Part shown: positions 61,489 through 64,000 of the stretch, piece by piece
How positions within the stretch are numbered: position 1 is the first letter of the stretch
Layout: every line of letters starts with the position of its first letter
The notes under the pieces: model-generated
Databases searched by the model: none
Seen by the model: the letters and a program-made list of their open reading frames with translations, nothing else
What the model was told of the DNA's origin: nothing
Position numbers and translations under genes: made by a program
DNA from: an uncultured Gammaproteobacteria bacterium
GTDB lineage: Bacteria > Pseudomonadota > Gammaproteobacteria > Steroidobacterales > XN24
Length of the DNA stretch: 64,000 bases
Direction of reading: 5' to 3'
NCBI GenBank assembly: GCA_937924335.1
Contig: CALDWW010000031.1
Location: 1 to 64,000, forward strand

Positions 61489-62323
61489 CAACGGGTCGGC
61501 GACGATCCGTGATCCATTCGCTCCAGGAACCCGCGTAGAGACGCGCGCCGCCCAGTCCCGCGACCTCCATCGCCAGCAGACTGAGACAAGCGGTGACGCC
61601 GGACCCGCACATGCAGGCCACGGAGTCCGGTGGGCGGTCGCCCAGAATCTCCTGCCAGCGACTTCTGATATCACCGGACTCCCGCAAGAAGCGGTCTGAG
61701 TCCAGGTCATCCAGATAACAATGATTGACCGCGCCGGGGATCCGTCCGGCAATCGAGTCGATGGGCTCGGACACCCCGAGGAAACGATCCCGCTCACGAA
61801 CGTCGATCAACAGGATATCGCTGCGGCCACCGGACTCGATTTCCCTGGTCTCGAGGATCATGCCGGGCTGCGTACGTGGCACAAACGAACCGCTGGAACT
61901 TACCGCCTCCCCGGCGCATATCGGATAGCCTGCATTGACCCACGCCTGATAGCCGCCGTTCATGACCGCCACATTGTCGTGACCCAGCCAGCGCATCAGC
62001 CACCAGAGGCGCGCTGCGATGGCTCCCCCCGCGTCGTCGTAGACCACGACCTGCGAGCCGTTCTCGACCCCGGCTCTCGCCAGGCGGTCAGCGAGCAGAT
62101 CAGGCTCCGGCAAGGGATGCCGTCCGTTGCCGGCGCCGACCGGACCAGAGAGATGTTCTTCCAGATGCAGGTACGCGGCTCCCGGCACATGGCCGGCACG
62201 GTACATCTGCCAGCCGGCATCGGGTGCAAGGAGGCGGAAGCGCACATCTATCACGCGCCAATCGGCCTCGCGCGAACCCGCGTAGGCCTGCGCGGCCGAT
62301 ACGACAGTCGAACACCTGTCCAT
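61457..62323 (-). CDS. sseA: 3-mercaptopyruvate/thiosulfate sulfurtransferase (tandem rhodanese)
   Basis: A 288-residue protein of two rhodanese domains. The catalytic Cys (C239) is in the loop ACMCGSGVTACLS; CGSGVTAC is the form typical for 3-mercaptopyruvate sulfurtransferase rather than CRKGVTAC of thiosulfate sulfurtransferase. N-terminal RFRLLAPDAGWQMYRAGHVP and VVVYDDAGGAIAARLWWLM also match. It transfers sulfur to cyanide or thiols. The ATG at 62323 follows GGAGG by about eight bases; an earlier ATG at 62362 lacks one. It is divergent from mgtE. Confidence 0.93.
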   Translation of the reverse strand: MDRCSTVVSAAQAYAGSREADWRVIDVRFRLLAPDAGWQMYRAGHVPGAAYLHLEEHLSGPVGAGNGRHPLPEPDLLADRLARAGVENGSQVVVYDDAGGAIAARLWWLMRWLGHDNVAVMNGGYQAWVNAGYPICAGEAVSSSGSFVPRTQPGMILETREIESGGRSDILLIDVRERDRFLGVSEPIDSIAGRIPGAVNHCYLDDLDSDRFLRESGDIRSRWQEILGDRPPDSVACMCGSGVTACLSLLAMEVAGLGGARLYAGSWSEWITDRRRPVVTGPGDLSRG

Positions 62324-62470
62324 GACGAGCCCTCCAGAGCTGTTGTCGATCAGGCCCTTCATCCCGACCTGTATTCGACGAAATCGTCACCGGTATGGCG
62401 CCAGCGACCAGCGCCTCGCTATCCTAGTCCGACCTCCGACCCGAGCGATAGTCGTCCACAGGAGCAGAAC

Positions 62471-63901
62471 ATGCAGTTCAGTTCGCAGCGCAAACTGGAA
62501 CATCGCCTGAAGCCTGTGCTCGAACTCCTGCGGCGTCAGGACCTGGTCCAGCAACTCGTGGCCCGCAGCGAGGAGAGTTCCGACATTGCGACTGACCTCG
62601 TCCACCGGAGGCATTTTCAGGAGTTGTCGGCGGTCCTGGCCCGGCTGCATCCCGCGGACATTGCGCATCTGGTGGAGATGCTGCCACCCGAGGAGAGGGA
62701 TTCCGTCTGGAGATGCGTGCCTGATTCGACCGGCGGCAACGTTCTGGTCGAGGTAAGCGACTCTGTAGCGGAAGGTCTCATCGACGATACACCGGCAGGC
62801 CGGCTGCTCACCATGGGCGGGTGCCTGAGCGCCGAAGACCTGGGCGTCATCGAGGACCTGCTGCCGGGAGACATCCGGGACCGGCTGGTGTCCGGCCTCC
62901 AGGAAGGCGACCGCAGCTGGCTGGAGACCACGGTCATCTACCCCGAGGACACGGTAGGTCACCTGATGACCCGGGACGTCCTGGTGATCGACTCGGGTGC
63001 CACCATAAAAGACGTCCTGCGCTACTTCAGGCGGTTGGAGGACTTTCCCGATCACACCGACAAGATCTTCGTGGTGGACGGGCGTCACCGCCTGGAAGGA
63101 ATACTGCCTCTGAAGGCCCTGTTCCTGAATCCTCCGAAGCAGCCGGTGACGGAGGTCATGGTCACCGACATCGTGGCGTTCACGCCGGATGAAGACGCGG
63201 ATGACGCGGGCCTGGCGTTCGAGCGATACGACCTGGTCTCAGCTCCTGTCATCGACAGTCGCGATCGGCTGCTGGGACGCCTGACCGTGGATGTCGTGAT
63301 GGACTTCCTGCGGGAACAGGCCGAGGAAGACGCCTTCCTGAGAGAAGGCCTCAAGGGTGACGAAGACCTATTCGGCCCCGTGGTTGAGAGCGCCCGGAAC
63401 CGCTGGTTGTGGCTGTTCCTGAATCTCCTGACGGCCCTTGTCGCATCCCGGGTCATAGGCATTTTCGAAGGGTCGATCGAGAAACTCGTCGCGCTGGCAA
63501 CGCTGATGCCGATCGTCGCCTCCATCGGCGGTAACACTGGCAACCAGACCGTGGCGCTGGTCATCCGTGGACTGGCGCTGGACCAGATCCACCGCGGCAA
63601 TGTCCGCTATCTTGCGTTCAAGGAACTCGGGGTAGCGCTGCTCAACGGCCTGATATGGGGCTCCGTGATGGGCTTTGTCGCTTTCCTGTTGTATGGCAAT
63701 CAGAGCCTCGGCCTGGTCATGGCGGGCGCCACTCTTCTGAACCTGCTGGTCGCCGCGGCAACCGGCATCGCGGTGCCGCTGGTGATGGAGCGAATAGGAC
63801 GCGACCCGGCGCTCGGCTCCAGTGTCATGCTGACCTTCGTTACAGACAGCATGGGTTTCATGATATTTCTTGGCATGGCAACACTGTTCCTTCTGCCGTG
63901 A
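62471..63901 (+). CDS. mgtE: Magnesium transporter MgtE
   Basis: The 476-residue protein has the MgtE plan: N-domain (about 30-135, helical with LHPADIAHLVEMLPPEERDS), two CBS domains (about 140-260, with DTVGHLMTRDVLVIDSGATI and AFERYDLVSAPVIDSRDRLL), a plug helix and five TM helices including SIGGNTGNQTVALVIRGLAL that forms the pore. Mg2+ binding to the CBS/N domains closes the channel. AGGAG at 62460-62464 sets the start. Its presence alongside PhoPQ gives two Mg2+-linked systems, but no operator repeats were seen before it. Confidence 0.96.
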   Translation: MQFSSQRKLEHRLKPVLELLRRQDLVQQLVARSEESSDIATDLVHRRHFQELSAVLARLHPADIAHLVEMLPPEERDSVWRCVPDSTGGNVLVEVSDSVAEGLIDDTPAGRLLTMGGCLSAEDLGVIEDLLPGDIRDRLVSGLQEGDRSWLETTVIYPEDTVGHLMTRDVLVIDSGATIKDVLRYFRRLEDFPDHTDKIFVVDGRHRLEGILPLKALFLNPPKQPVTEVMVTDIVAFTPDEDADDAGLAFERYDLVSAPVIDSRDRLLGRLTVDVVMDFLREQAEEDAFLREGLKGDEDLFGPVVESARNRWLWLFLNLLTALVASRVIGIFEGSIEKLVALATLMPIVASIGGNTGNQTVALVIRGLALDQIHRGNVRYLAFKELGVALLNGLIWGSVMGFVAFLLYGNQSLGLVMAGATLLNLLVAAATGIAVPLVMERIGRDPALGSSVMLTFVTDSMGFMIFLGMATLFLLP

Positions 63902-63920
63902 CGATGATTGACGATGATTG
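63901..63920. repeat. Tandem 10-base repeat after mgtE
   Basis: ACGATGATTG occurs twice in direct tandem immediately at the mgtE stop. It is probably a local slippage duplication; no function is evident. Confidence 0.6.
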
Positions 63921-63949
63921 ACAGTGACAGACAGGAGGAGAGGACGAAA

Positions 63950-64000
63950 TTGGCAACGGCGCCGGCGACAGGATCCTGGATTGTGCTGCTGGCGGCAGGC
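63950..64000 (+). CDS. Start of a probable MobA-like nucleotidyltransferase (truncated by window edge)
   Basis: A TTG at 63950 with AGGAGGAG at 63933-63940 opens a frame of 17 codons to the end of the window. It ends in IVLLAAG, the first strand and loop of MobA/MocA-type nucleotidyltransferases (LLAAGxSxRMG). Only the opening is visible, so the assignment to molybdenum cofactor nucleotidylation is tentative. Confidence 0.5.
   Translation, partial: MATAPATGSWIVLLAAG

Noticed and set aside
1..64000. tRNA, rRNA, CRISPR array, insertion sequence, prophage or integrase
   Set aside because: None seen: no T-loop/acceptor pairs, no regularly spaced repeats, no transposase or phage-like proteins among the recognised genes.

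Overview
The window is 64 kb of GC-rich (clearly above 60 %), densely coded bacterial chromosome. Gene content points to an aerobic Gram-negative gammaproteobacterium: many lipoproteins with lipoboxes, a PhoP/PhoQ-type two-component system, an E. coli-type MsrA, MltF, MgtE, a cyanide-insensitive-type cytochrome bd oxidase and a di-heme peroxidase. I cannot assign a genus. I saw no rRNA, tRNA, CRISPR array, insertion sequence, prophage or integrase, so this looks like resident chromosome rather than a genomic island.

Layout. 0-5.7 kb: azoreductase, a glycine-zipper lipoprotein, an SNF-type Na+ symporter, MsrA, an EthD-domain protein and an ADCK3-like UbiB kinase. 5.9-15.1 kb: the most interesting region. 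A tightly overlapping eight-gene minus-strand operon (5916-11885) encodes a MotA/TolQ/ExbB-like proton-channel subunit, an ExbD/TolR-like partner, a lipoprotein, a lytic transglycosylase, two proteins with SPOR-like ends, and uncharacterised exported proteins. It diverges from a glycine-zipper outer-envelope protein gene and a PepSY-phoP-phoQ cluster. The intergenic region carries two outward-facing GTTCAG-N5-GTTCAG direct repeats, one before each transcript, with the geometry of PhoP boxes. I infer a PhoPQ-controlled, ion-driven envelope machine that I cannot match to a described system. 15.1-20 kb: a NERD-domain membrane protein and a complete stressosome operon (globin-RsbR, RsbS, RsbT, RsbX-like phosphatase, output histidine kinase). 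The RsbS has lost its phospho-acceptor serine.

20-35 kb: an active-looking dual-specificity-type phosphatase, a P2-type cation ATPase, a CDP-alcohol phosphatidyltransferase, a voltage-gated K+ channel, a di-heme cytochrome c peroxidase, an AraC regulator, a four-gene MacAB-like ABC exporter with two separate permeases, a META-domain lipoprotein and a periplasmic FKBP isomerase. 35-43 kb: cydAB with a 49-codon DUF2474-like gene overlapping cydB, mltF with an apparent CTG start, a YkvA-like protein, a phosphatase paralogue whose catalytic Cys is Ala, an amidohydrolase lipoprotein and endonuclease V.

43-64 kb: NhaC antiporter, two paralogous VanZ-like membrane proteins with a C-terminal beta-rich domain, exported M1 and M3 peptidases, a thioredoxin-fold lipoprotein, a MazG-like pyrophosphohydrolase, a secreted EEP-family hydrolase, an HxlR regulator with a divergent small membrane protein, an e(P4)-type acid phosphatase, class II aldolase, GST, a quinone oxidoreductase, a 3-mercaptopyruvate sulfurtransferase, MgtE, and the first codons of a probable MobA-like nucleotidyltransferase running off the right edge.
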